A stretch of DNA of 30,901 nt from a virus. Location of the stretch: the IMG/VR virus record IMGVR_UViG_3300027741_000185, positions 1 to 30,901 of that record; one strand, 5' to 3'. Below the pieces are notes generated by a model. That model did no database searches, had not been told where the DNA came from, and saw only the letters and a program-made list of their open reading frames with translations. Both the position numbers and the translations under genes were made by a program. Shown here piece after piece: positions 20,266 to 28,292 of this stretch (positions within the stretch are counted from its first letter, which is position 1; every line of letters starts with the position of its first letter).

Positions 20266-23243
20266 TGGCGACATCTAAAAAATATTTTTATCCACCAGTA
20301 CCAGGTAATGGTGCTGGTACTTTTTCAGATAACATTGTTGGTTTACAAACCGTGCAAGGTGGAGGACTTACGCAAGGTAATTTTGATTTTACAACTTCTG
20401 TTGTTGAAAAAGTTGATAGAAGATTTAATGTAGGAGCATTTTCAGAACCTGTTAATTTAGGTGATTTGAACATCGATAATTTAGCTGAAAGTAGAAGTAT
20501 ATTAGCAACACAATTTAGAGTGTATCCTAACTATGATGTATCTCAGGTCCTGAATTTTTCAATGTATGGTTCATTATCTAAAAGATTACAAGTTTCCGCA
20601 ACACAAATTATTAATTATTTTCCAGCATCTTTGGATATTATGTTTTCAAATTTATCGTTTGTTACAGGTGCAACAGCAATTAATATTCAATACGATTCAG
20701 TTTCAGACGAAACTTATTTTGAAATAAATGTAGATAGGATTAATAATCCATTTGATATTGATTACTCAATTAGTGCTGCGACTAACCTAAATTTACGTGA
20801 AATAACAGTTTCTAAGTATAGAAACCTATATAATACTTACCTTGACTATGCAGTTGCAATTGACGGTGAAATATTTAAAGTATTATCTTTTACTCCTTCA
20901 GAAACACTCTCATCAGGTAGTATTGCATTTTATGTTTCGGGAACACCGTTTGGGACAACTGCAACAACAATCTACGATAATTTTCAAATAAGACCAAATG
21001 ATTTTGTTGCGGATAGAGTGTTTGCTGAAGACTTCGATGAAGTCGAAAAATTTATGTTGAATAGATTAATTCAACCCGAATTTACTGCAGTATTCCAAGT
21101 CCCACAACAAACTGAGAACGGTGAGTTTTATACAGATTATCAACAAGTAACTTGGCCAAAAGATGGGCCATGGAATTTAGATATTAGGTCTTTTCTATTT
21201 GATGACTACCTAAGCCAACTTGAAGCAATTGCTGTTAATTTAGATTCATTTAAGAGTAATTTAATTTCAAGATTTTTAGTAACAGATTCACTTAAAGAAT
21301 TTGACACACTTGGACAAAAAGTTGAAAAAATATTTCAAATATATGGTAGAAGTTTTGACCAAATAAAACAATTTATTGATGGATTGGCTTATATGAACTC
21401 AGTTAATTACAATCCTGAAAATGATATACCATCTCAATTATTAGTTAACTTGGCTCAAACATTAGGATGGTCCTCAAATTTTTCACCAATAACAAACGAT
21501 GATTTTTTAAGTTCAGTATTTGGTAACACTTCAATACCTACATATCCTGGTTATACCAGGGCTTTAACACCAACAGAACTTAATTACGCGTATTATAGAA
21601 ATCTTATTATGAATGCTTCATACCTTTTCAAATCTAAAGGTACAAGAAGGTCAGTCGAATTTATGTTAAGATTAATTGGTGCACCTGATTCATTGATTGA
21701 ATATAATGAACATATCTACTTAGCGGACCAAAAAATTAACTTGGACCAATTCGCATATCAATGGGCTAAAATATCAGGAGGTACATACGTTCAAAATACT
21801 CCAACTTATTTACCTGGTTCAACATATAAGATTAAAGGTGTAACATACACCGCATTCACAACCACAGACACATATTCAGACGTTTCAATAACCTTAGCCG
21901 ATTATCCTATAGATGACTTAGGGTTCCCTAAAGCACCTCTAAACACCGAAACATACTTTTTTCAATTGGGTGCTGGTTGGTATGAGCAAACACCATCGCA
22001 TAGAAGTCCTGATGAGGTCGTATTAACTGGTGACGTTTATACGGGACAGAACTATTCAATACAAACTCAACTTCAACCATTCACATATGGTCAACCTTAT
22101 TTAAATAGATTTAGACAATTTCCTTACATGACCGAAGGATTCAAATTACAAAAAGTTGTTGATAACAAAAAGTCATGGTTAGAAGAAGATAATAAAATTA
22201 GACTTTCAGTTGATGGTGATTATGATGCCTATTATTATGTTGATAATGAAAAATTAGTATTAAATGTTAAGAACGTTGATTTATTTTTAAATCCTGCACA
22301 AGGTTTAGTTTATGACGTTTGGGACGAATCTAGAAGATATGATTATCCAATTCCTGAATCAGGTTTAACAGTTGGTTACCCTGTTCCTGGCGGTCTTGAT
22401 TGGACATACGTTAATCCTGAGCCAAAGAAAAAAACATTTTTTGAATTCTCACAAACATTTTGGGAGAACATGATTAATGTTAGAAATAGACAGTGGATTA
22501 GTGATGGTAAAACAGGAGGATATCCAACATTGCAATCAATATGGTGGAAGTATATCGAGTCAGAACAAACTGTGGGGTTACCCAATAACAAATACACTTA
22601 TCAAAAGTTAATTGATTACGTAAATGGTTTAGGTCCTTATTGGATGAAATTAGTTGAGCAAATGGTTCCTGCAACAACAATTTGGAATACAGGAGTTAAA
22701 ATGGAAAACTCAATCTTACAAAAACAAAAGTTTGTTTACAGAAGACAAAGAGGTTGCCAAATTATACCAGTACCTGTTGAACCTTGTTATATTATTGGTA
22801 ACATATTTGATTTCACATGTGCGGCTGAATATGTTAATTTTTACATATATCCTTGGTTAAATGGTGATATTAATGTAAGTAATTTTAATAGCATTTTGGC
22901 AAATAGGGTTAATAATATGTTAGCATCAAGCGGTTTAACATTAAATCAATGTGTAAAAAATTCAACACAAACTGAATGGTATGTTGATTTAAGAATAGGT
23001 GAAAATATTATTATACAAGAAATGTTTTATAGTGGATATGGATATGTAGATGTGCCAACAAATATGACTTGGAGAAATGCTCTAATAGAATACCTACCAA
23101 ATATATATGATTATGGGTATACTTATTTTCTTAACGGTAATACGTTAACAATAACAAGTTTGACTTGTACACCAAATAATTTGAAAGATATTGTTTCATT
23201 AAATGTTGGAATAAACATAAGTATAAATTGTAATAATCAATAA
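20265..23243 (+). CDS. Large tail protein with tail-protein-I / gp7-like core (992 aa)
   Basis: Residues about 355-484 contain a helical block: FQIYGRSFDQIKQFIDGLAY, PSQLLVNLAQTLGW, and YLFKSKGTRRSVEFMLRLIG. A YK-KGT motif in such a block is what I know from the P2 gpI (phage tail protein I) family, whose T4 counterpart is gp7, the third member of the wedge core with gp6 and gp25. So this may be the real wedge core partner rather than the 1614-aa protein. Beta-rich segments flank it. A second conserved-looking helical part (MKLVEQMVPATTIWNTGVKM) precedes a C-terminal region with paired cysteines. The C-terminal 55 residues resemble the end of the following SprB-repeat protein. TAATG coupling occurs on both sides, and a terminator-like hairpin lies at 20297-20325. 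Confidence 0.75.
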   Translation: MATSKKYFYPPVPGNGAGTFSDNIVGLQTVQGGGLTQGNFDFTTSVVEKVDRRFNVGAFSEPVNLGDLNIDNLAESRSILATQFRVYPNYDVSQVLNFSMYGSLSKRLQVSATQIINYFPASLDIMFSNLSFVTGATAINIQYDSVSDETYFEINVDRINNPFDIDYSISAATNLNLREITVSKYRNLYNTYLDYAVAIDGEIFKVLSFTPSETLSSGSIAFYVSGTPFGTTATTIYDNFQIRPNDFVADRVFAEDFDEVEKFMLNRLIQPEFTAVFQVPQQTENGEFYTDYQQVTWPKDGPWNLDIRSFLFDDYLSQLEAIAVNLDSFKSNLISRFLVTDSLKEFDTLGQKVEKIFQIYGRSFDQIKQFIDGLAYMNSVNYNPENDIPSQLLVNLAQTLGWSSNFSPITNDDFLSSVFGNTSIPTYPGYTRALTPTELNYAYYRNLIMNASYLFKSKGTRRSVEFMLRLIGAPDSLIEYNEHIYLADQKINLDQFAYQWAKISGGTYVQNTPTYLPGSTYKIKGVTYTAFTTTDTYSDVSITLADYPIDDLGFPKAPLNTETYFFQLGAGWYEQTPSHRSPDEVVLTGDVYTGQNYSIQTQLQPFTYGQPYLNRFRQFPYMTEGFKLQKVVDNKKSWLEEDNKIRLSVDGDYDAYYYVDNEKLVLNVKNVDLFLNPAQGLVYDVWDESRRYDYPIPESGLTVGYPVPGGLDWTYVNPEPKKKTFFEFSQTFWENMINVRNRQWISDGKTGGYPTLQSIWWKYIESEQTVGLPNNKYTYQKLIDYVNGLGPYWMKLVEQMVPATTIWNTGVKMENSILQKQKFVYRRQRGCQIIPVPVEPCYIIGNIFDFTCAAEYVNFYIYPWLNGDINVSNFNSILANRVNNMLASSGLTLNQCVKNSTQTEWYVDLRIGENIIIQEMFYSGYGYVDVPTNMTWRNALIEYLPNIYDYGYTYFLNGNTLTITSLTCTPNNLKDIVSLNVGINISINCNNQ
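20297..20325 (+). other. Terminator-like hairpin inside the 5' end of the 992-aa gene
   Basis: AGTACCAG (20297-20304) pairs perfectly with CTGGTACT (20314-20321) over a 9-nt loop, followed by a T-run to 20325. It has the form of an intrinsic terminator but lies 33 nt inside an intact coding region, so it might attenuate transcription when translation lags. Coding for VPGNGAGTF may be the simple cause. Confidence 0.45.
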
Positions 23244-25381
23244 TGGCATCATTTAATTATTTGGTAAATGTAACAGGTGATTGTTCCCATAATAGTGTGG
23301 GTTCCATCAGTATACTACCTTATGGAGGAACTCCTCCATATACAGTACAATGGTATGACCCATCATTACCTCCAAATGAAGTAGTTGTAGATACACCATC
23401 AGTTAAGTCGGGTTTAGCGTACGGAACATACTCAATAAGACTTAATGATAGTACAATACCAACAAACTACGAGTTTTATGTTAACGTTCCAGTTTCGAGT
23501 GGTGTCTGTGCTAATGTCGTTTATGTTCAAGGAACGACTTGTGGGTTGAATAATGGTTCTGTTACAGGAACATCAACAAGTTTATATTCTTCAACAAATT
23601 ATTACTTGTTTTCAGGAGATGGTACATATATAATCTCAGCGTCAACAAATCAACCAAATGTTACATTTGGAAATTTGACTGCTGGAACTTATTACATGGA
23701 AGCCCTTGATTTGGGCGGATGTACAGGAAAAAGCCAAGACTTTATAATTGAAGATTCTTCACAATTGGATTTTGGATTATACATTGTTCCAAATTCAACT
23801 TGTTCAAATATACCAAATGGTAAATTATATGTCACAGGACAGACAGGTACAGCACCTTATACATATCTCTGGAGTAATAGTGCCACAACAAGTTATATAT
23901 CAGGATTAACTGAAGGAAATTATTCAGTATCTGTCACTGATGCCTATGGATGTGTTCAATCAAGAGCAGGAAATGTTACAAAAGTACCAAAAATTGGAGT
24001 TGGAGCCGTAACAAGCACACCACCAACTTGTTTTCAAAGTAATGGTGTGATAAATGTTACAGTAACAGGAGGTACTTCACCTTTTTATTATTCGGCATCA
24101 ACGGGTGATGTTTTAATTTCATACTCAACAACATATTCACTTTCAGGACTTTCGGCTGGAGATTATCAATTCTTAATTACTGATTCAGGACTTTGTAGTG
24201 TGGGTGCAACGGCATCAATACAATCAGCTCAAGGAATGGCAAAAGTTACTGTCACAGGACAAAATTCAGTATGCTCAACTTCAAATGGTTTAATTACCAT
24301 AAGCGTTGTTGGTGGAGTAGCACCTTATTCATATACTTTAGTTTATCCAGATGCTACTCAACAGACTGTAAATACATCACAACTAACTCAAGTTTTTTCA
24401 AATTTAGGTAGTGGAATTTATAGTGTTTATGTTACGGATAGTTCAAACTGTACCTATAGTCAAGAAGTTGTAATAATTACCGAAAACAAATATACAATAT
24501 CAACGGTTGTTACACCAACAACTTGTGGTCAAAATAATGGAAAAATATTAGTAACATCAACTTCAGGAGCAACTTTACCTATAGATTATTCAATTGACGA
24601 CATTTATAAAGTAATTGATACGTCATTAAGTGCTGTTACGTTTTCAAACATACCTTCAGGTACTCACGTTGTTACTGTGACAGATGCATCGGGTTGTGTA
24701 CAAACTTCAAATGTTTATATACCATCAAGCCAACCTTTGAATTATACTTTATATAGTACGTCTTGTGGTACAGGAAATAACGGAACAATAACAGCATTTA
24801 TTTCTACGGGAAATCCACCATTTACATTTAATTGGTCTAATAATGTTGTTGGAAATCCACAACAAATTCAAGTATCAGGATTGACTGCGGGAACATATAA
24901 TTTGATTATTACAGATTCGGATGGATGTTCACAACAAAGAAGTACAACAATAAATTGTAACACTAATTATGTATCTTATCAAACATACGTAATGGGTTCA
25001 GAATCATTTAAGATTAATTCACCCGTTAAGTATGGTTTATTACAAATGTTAAATGAAGGGTATGTTGATTTAACATCAGGAAATACAAATTGTAACTTAA
25101 TAACAGCAACATTTTCGATTGACGTGTATGTAAAACCTGCAGGGTACACTGCAAGTGCGACATTCTATACATCAAAATCATTAAATGATGCACCAACAGA
25201 CAACTTATACTATGATACTCTAACGCAATTATTATTGAGTATACCAGGAATCGGAAATGTAACCATAAATCAACTCGAAAATCAAATTACAATTCAAACA
25301 AACGCAAGTGGTACATCACTTAACGGACAAGAAATTATTGTTGACCTTGTAATTGTTTATGATACAATGTGCTTAACATGA
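23243..25381 (+). CDS. Tail adhesin with seven SprB-type repeats (712 aa)
   Basis: Residues 12-571 are seven degenerate repeats of about 65-80 residues with the SprB-repeat pattern: a starting Cys, NG.I.V...GG.APY.Y.W, a GL.AG.Y.V.VTD strand pair, then GC. Approximate borders are 12-82, 89-170, 184-245, 259-327, 339-412, 424-493 and 504-571. The clearest copy is 3, with TAPYTYLWSNSATTSYISGL. SprB repeats are typical of Bacteroidetes surface adhesins, notably the gliding-motility adhesin SprB. The C-terminal domain (572-712) is different and may trimerise or bind the receptor. No signal peptide is present, as expected for a virion protein. It is coupled to both neighbours (TAATG and ATGA). The role as distal fibre or receptor-binding protein is inferred from repeats and position. 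Confidence 0.85.
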   Translation: MASFNYLVNVTGDCSHNSVGSISILPYGGTPPYTVQWYDPSLPPNEVVVDTPSVKSGLAYGTYSIRLNDSTIPTNYEFYVNVPVSSGVCANVVYVQGTTCGLNNGSVTGTSTSLYSSTNYYLFSGDGTYIISASTNQPNVTFGNLTAGTYYMEALDLGGCTGKSQDFIIEDSSQLDFGLYIVPNSTCSNIPNGKLYVTGQTGTAPYTYLWSNSATTSYISGLTEGNYSVSVTDAYGCVQSRAGNVTKVPKIGVGAVTSTPPTCFQSNGVINVTVTGGTSPFYYSASTGDVLISYSTTYSLSGLSAGDYQFLITDSGLCSVGATASIQSAQGMAKVTVTGQNSVCSTSNGLITISVVGGVAPYSYTLVYPDATQQTVNTSQLTQVFSNLGSGIYSVYVTDSSNCTYSQEVVIITENKYTISTVVTPTTCGQNNGKILVTSTSGATLPIDYSIDDIYKVIDTSLSAVTFSNIPSGTHVVTVTDASGCVQTSNVYIPSSQPLNYTLYSTSCGTGNNGTITAFISTGNPPFTFNWSNNVVGNPQQIQVSGLTAGTYNLIITDSDGCSQQRSTTINCNTNYVSYQTYVMGSESFKINSPVKYGLLQMLNEGYVDLTSGNTNCNLITATFSIDVYVKPAGYTASATFYTSKSLNDAPTDNLYYDTLTQLLLSIPGIGNVTINQLENQITIQTNASGTSLNGQEIIVDLVIVYDTMCLT
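23321..23340 (+). other. Perfect hairpin near the 5' end of the SprB-repeat gene
   Basis: TATGGAGG (23321-23328) pairs with CCTCCATA (23333-23340) over an AACT tetraloop, 79 nt into the gene. It encodes YGGTPPY, a conserved turn of the SprB repeat, so codon constraint may explain it. Confidence 0.4.
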
Positions 25382-25797
25382 CGCAGGTAAGAATTACAAA
25401 TATATCAGGAGGGACATATCCGATTAATGTTTACATAGCAGATGTTTATGGAAATAATCAGTCATTACTTGGTACAATAGCAACAGGAACAACAGTTCCT
25501 CCAACAGTTTATTTCAACACTGCAATACCTTCAATTTTTGAAACCGCACCTGAAATTATGATTTTGTTGGTTGATGCAAATGGGTGTCAAGTTTTCAAAA
25601 TTCTTCAGTGTACTTTTGGATGTACATTCCAAATTACAATTGAGATGGAAAGTTGCGTTGTTGATATTAATATTCAAAATTCTTCTTGTGTTTTTGGGGT
25701 CACTTTAGCTGACCCAAGTTGTTTTATTAATTCAATCAAATTTGATGACCCGAGTTGTTTTGTTGAACCTTTAAAAATATCATATCCATCTTGCTAA
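25378..25797 (+). CDS. Small tail protein with Cys-periodic C-terminus (139 aa)
   Basis: Unrecognised. Residues 1-80 are a beta-sandwich-like domain (TYPINVYIADVYGNN, TVPPTVYFNT, then EIMILLVDANGCQ). The last 50 residues are a degenerate repeat in which Cys returns every 11-12 residues, mostly as PSC or SSC (ESCVVDINIQNSSC, ADPSC, DDPSC, YPSC). This could be a small stacked-strand spine or an intersubunit disulfide/metal array. ATG 25378 overlaps the previous stop as ATGA. A GTG nine nt upstream (25369) is a less likely start. Close coupling to the SprB-repeat gene suggests that it caps, attaches or folds that adhesin. It ends the 19357-25797 unit. Confidence 0.75.
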   Translation: MTQVRITNISGGTYPINVYIADVYGNNQSLLGTIATGTTVPPTVYFNTAIPSIFETAPEIMILLVDANGCQVFKILQCTFGCTFQITIEMESCVVDINIQNSSCVFGVTLADPSCFINSIKFDDPSCFVEPLKISYPSC

Positions 25798-25846
25798 TTA
25801 AAAATAAATAATTTGAAATAAAGTTCATCAAATAATATCAACGCGG

Positions 25847-25855
25847 TATTTATTA
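25847..25855 (+). promoter_or_regulatory. TATTTATNA box before the Thr/Pro-stalk gene
   Basis: TATTTATTA ends 14 nt before the ATG at 25870, in a 72-nt gap that is otherwise featureless A/T-rich sequence. Confidence 0.5.
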
Positions 25856-25869
25856 AATAAAATCAGCGG

Positions 25870-28245
25870 ATGTCCCTTTATAATATATTAGTCGTAAATA
25901 ACGCACCTGGTTGTAATGATACTTCAGTAACACAACAAATTAGTGCAACTACATGTACAACATACATTGTAAGGTTGGCGTCCAACTCAAACGCTTTAGG
26001 TCCATTCAGCGTTTATGTTAATGCATCTTTATTCGGTTCGGGGTATACAAGAACAGATATGTTCAACGGAGTAGTCGTTTCTTTAGGTTGTGCAACTCCA
26101 ACACCAACACCAACACGTACACCGACTCCTGGAGTAAGCCCAACTCCAACTCAAACACCAACCGCGACATCATTAATACCTAACCAAATTGTTGTTAATG
26201 GATATTACTTCTCAGGTTCGATTGGTGCGGGATATTCTGCAGTTGCATCATATGTTGTTGATAATGATGTTAATGTTAATTTCCAAAGTACTTTACAAAC
26301 AACAACAGGTAGTCCAATAACTCAAAACGTTGTTGTAACTATTAATTCGGGACAAATTTCAGGATATACACAAACTTTTATCCAAGGTTTATATGTTGAT
26401 TTAACACAACAAGCATCATTAACAGGATTTACTACTTCCGTTGATGGAGGAACAATTTACAACTACTCTGCTGACACAGGTACAACAGTATTTAATGTAA
26501 CACCAACTCCAACACCATCAATTACACCATCACCGACAGTAACACCAACAGTAACTCCAACTAGTACTACAACTCCAACTCAAACTCAAACTGCAACACC
26601 TGGTCTAACTCCAACTCAAACTCCTACTCAAACTGCAACAGCAGGAGCTACACCTACACCAACTTCAAGTGTAACGCCAAGCGAGACTCCAACTAATACG
26701 CCAACAATAACTCAAACACCAACTAATACATCAACTCAAACACCAACACCAACTCCAACGTTAAGTCCTGGAGCAACACCTTATCCAACAAGTTCACCTA
26801 CACCAACTAATACAGAAACCCCAACACAAACTCCGACTAACACTGCGACATTAACACCAACTCAAACTGCTTCAGAAACACCTACGCAAACTCCTACACC
26901 AAGTGAGACTCCAACACAGACTCCAAGTGTTACACCTACATTAACACCAACACAAACTATAACACAAACACCGACTAATAGTGAAACTCCAACACAGACT
27001 CCAACTAATACTGCAACTCCAAGTGAAACTCCAACACAAACTCCAACTACAACTCCAACGTTAAGTCCTGGTGCAACTCCAGCAGTAACACCAACTTCAA
27101 CAGCAACTCCAACTGTAACACCTTCAATAACACCGTCTGAAACACCTACTAACACTCCAACAAATACTGAGACTTCAACTCCAACTCCAACTAACACTAC
27201 AACATTAACACCAACAAATACTGCGTCTCAAACTCCAACAAATACACCTACAACAACTCAAACACCAACTCAGACTCCTTCAGTTACACCTTCGGTAACA
27301 CCAACAAATACAATAACACAAACTCCAACAACAACGCAAACACCTTCAGTTACTCCAAGTGAAACACCAACAAATACACCTACACCAAGTATAACCGCGT
27401 CACCAACTGAAACGGTAACACCAACACCGTCAATCACAGCATCGGCAAGTGACACACCAACGCCTACACCAACACCAACTGTAACACCAACGGAGTCACT
27501 AACACCAACTCCTTCGGTAACAACTACGGCTACACCGACACTTACACCTACACAAACTCAAACGATGACTCCGACTCAGACAATGACTCCGACAACATCG
27601 GTTACAGCGACACAAACATTGACTCCAACGGCGAGTGAAACGCCAACACAAACACCTTCACCAACACCTACTAAACCTGCGTTATATGCATACATTTTCT
27701 TTGATGTTAGTGGAGGGGGAAGTACAGCACCTTTATCTAGCTACATGTTATCGCAAGGTAGTACTTGGAAAGGTTTTAATGTGGTTCCAACAGCACCATC
27801 AACAAACCAAGCAACATTTGATGCTCAAATGAATTCTTACTTAAGTTACTCAGGATGGGGAGTTAATGAACCAGCAATAATTCAAGCACCAATATCAACA
27901 ACATCTGGTGGATTTGATGTTTATGGTAATGCAATCGTGGCTTATACGTTCCAAACAGTTCAAATTCCAGCGGCTTATTTTTCAGCAACAACTTGGATTA
28001 CAGTATTTGTTTCAACAGGAGCGACTAATGGACAGAAGTATTCAACAGTTAAAAACGGAACATCTCCAGGTGGAATGTTATCAAGAACTATGAGTAATAC
28101 ATATAATAGTTTAGTAATAAACTACTCTGGTAGTACAAATATACCAGCAGGAACTTATAGAATGTACAGTACATATAGTTCCACATCGTTCCAAATATCA
28201 CCAGCAGGATTACCAAACTACTTCCAAGGAGGAACGTTGGTTTAG
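25870..28245 (+). CDS. Tail fibre protein with long Thr/Pro stalk (791 aa)
   Basis: Domain layout: an N-terminal beta domain (about 1-74) rich in Cys and Asn; a short Thr/Pro linker (75-100); a middle beta domain (about 101-210, starting [14 protein letters not shown]); a Thr/Pro stalk (about 211-603) made almost wholly of 4-residue PTxT-type units such as TPTNTPTQTPT; and a C-terminal domain (604-791, from [16 protein letters not shown]). The stalk is punctuated by PG turns (TPGLTP, LSPGATP). Such a mucin-like rod is extended and potentially O-glycosylated. It would hold the C-terminal, probably receptor-binding domain away from the virion. No signal peptide is present. It is a single-gene unit between two promoter-like boxes. 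Function is inferred from architecture and position among tail genes. Confidence 0.8.
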   Translation: MSLYNILVVNNAPGCNDTSVTQQISATTCTTYIVRLASNSNALGPFSVYVNASLFGSGYTRTDMFNGVVVSLGCATPTPTPTRTPTPGVSPTPTQTPTATSLIPNQIVVNGYYFSGSIGAGYSAVASYVVDNDVNVNFQSTLQTTTGSPITQNVVVTINSGQISGYTQTFIQGLYVDLTQQASLTGFTTSVDGGTIYNYSADTGTTVFNVTPTPTPSITPSPTVTPTVTPTSTTTPTQTQTATPGLTPTQTPTQTATAGATPTPTSSVTPSETPTNTPTITQTPTNTSTQTPTPTPTLSPGATPYPTSSPTPTNTETPTQTPTNTATLTPTQTASETPTQTPTPSETPTQTPSVTPTLTPTQTITQTPTNSETPTQTPTNTATPSETPTQTPTTTPTLSPGATPAVTPTSTATPTVTPSITPSETPTNTPTNTETSTPTPTNTTTLTPTNTASQTPTNTPTTTQTPTQTPSVTPSVTPTNTITQTPTTTQTPSVTPSETPTNTPTPSITASPTETVTPTPSITASASDTPTPTPTPTVTPTESLTPTPSVTTTATPTLTPTQTQTMTPTQTMTPTTSVTATQTLTPTASETPTQTPSPTPTKPALYAYIFFDVSGGGSTAPLSSYMLSQGSTWKGFNVVPTAPSTNQATFDAQMNSYLSYSGWGVNEPAIIQAPISTTSGGFDVYGNAIVAYTFQTVQIPAAYFSATTWITVFVSTGATNGQKYSTVKNGTSPGGMLSRTMSNTYNSLVINYSGSTNIPAGTYRMYSTYSSTSFQISPAGLPNYFQGGTLV
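26500..27680 (+). repeat. Degenerate 12-nt repeat array encoding the Thr/Pro stalk
   Basis: About 1.2 kb of ACA/ACT/CCA-type codons repeating in 12-nt (4-codon) units, with larger copies inside. For example, the block CCAACGTTAAGTCCTGG occurs at 26756 and again exactly 300 nt later at 27056. This implies past expansion by slippage or unequal recombination. Confidence 0.8.
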
Positions 28246-28248
28246 AAC

Positions 28249-28257
28249 TATTTATAA
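28249..28257 (+). promoter_or_regulatory. TATTTATNA box before the collagen-like gene
   Basis: TATTTATAA overlaps the region just after the previous stop (28245) and is followed by a 35-nt leader that is 30 A's out of 35, up to the ATG at 28293. Confidence 0.45.
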
Positions 28258-28292
28258 AATAAAAAAAAAGAATAAAAGAAAAATAAAAAAAA

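Noticed and set aside
26862-27455. Two minus-strand open frames rich in Val-Gly (111 and 61 aa)
   Set aside because: They are antisense shadows of the Thr/Pro repeat (ACN/CCN complement to NGT/NGG). They have no leader or context of their own.
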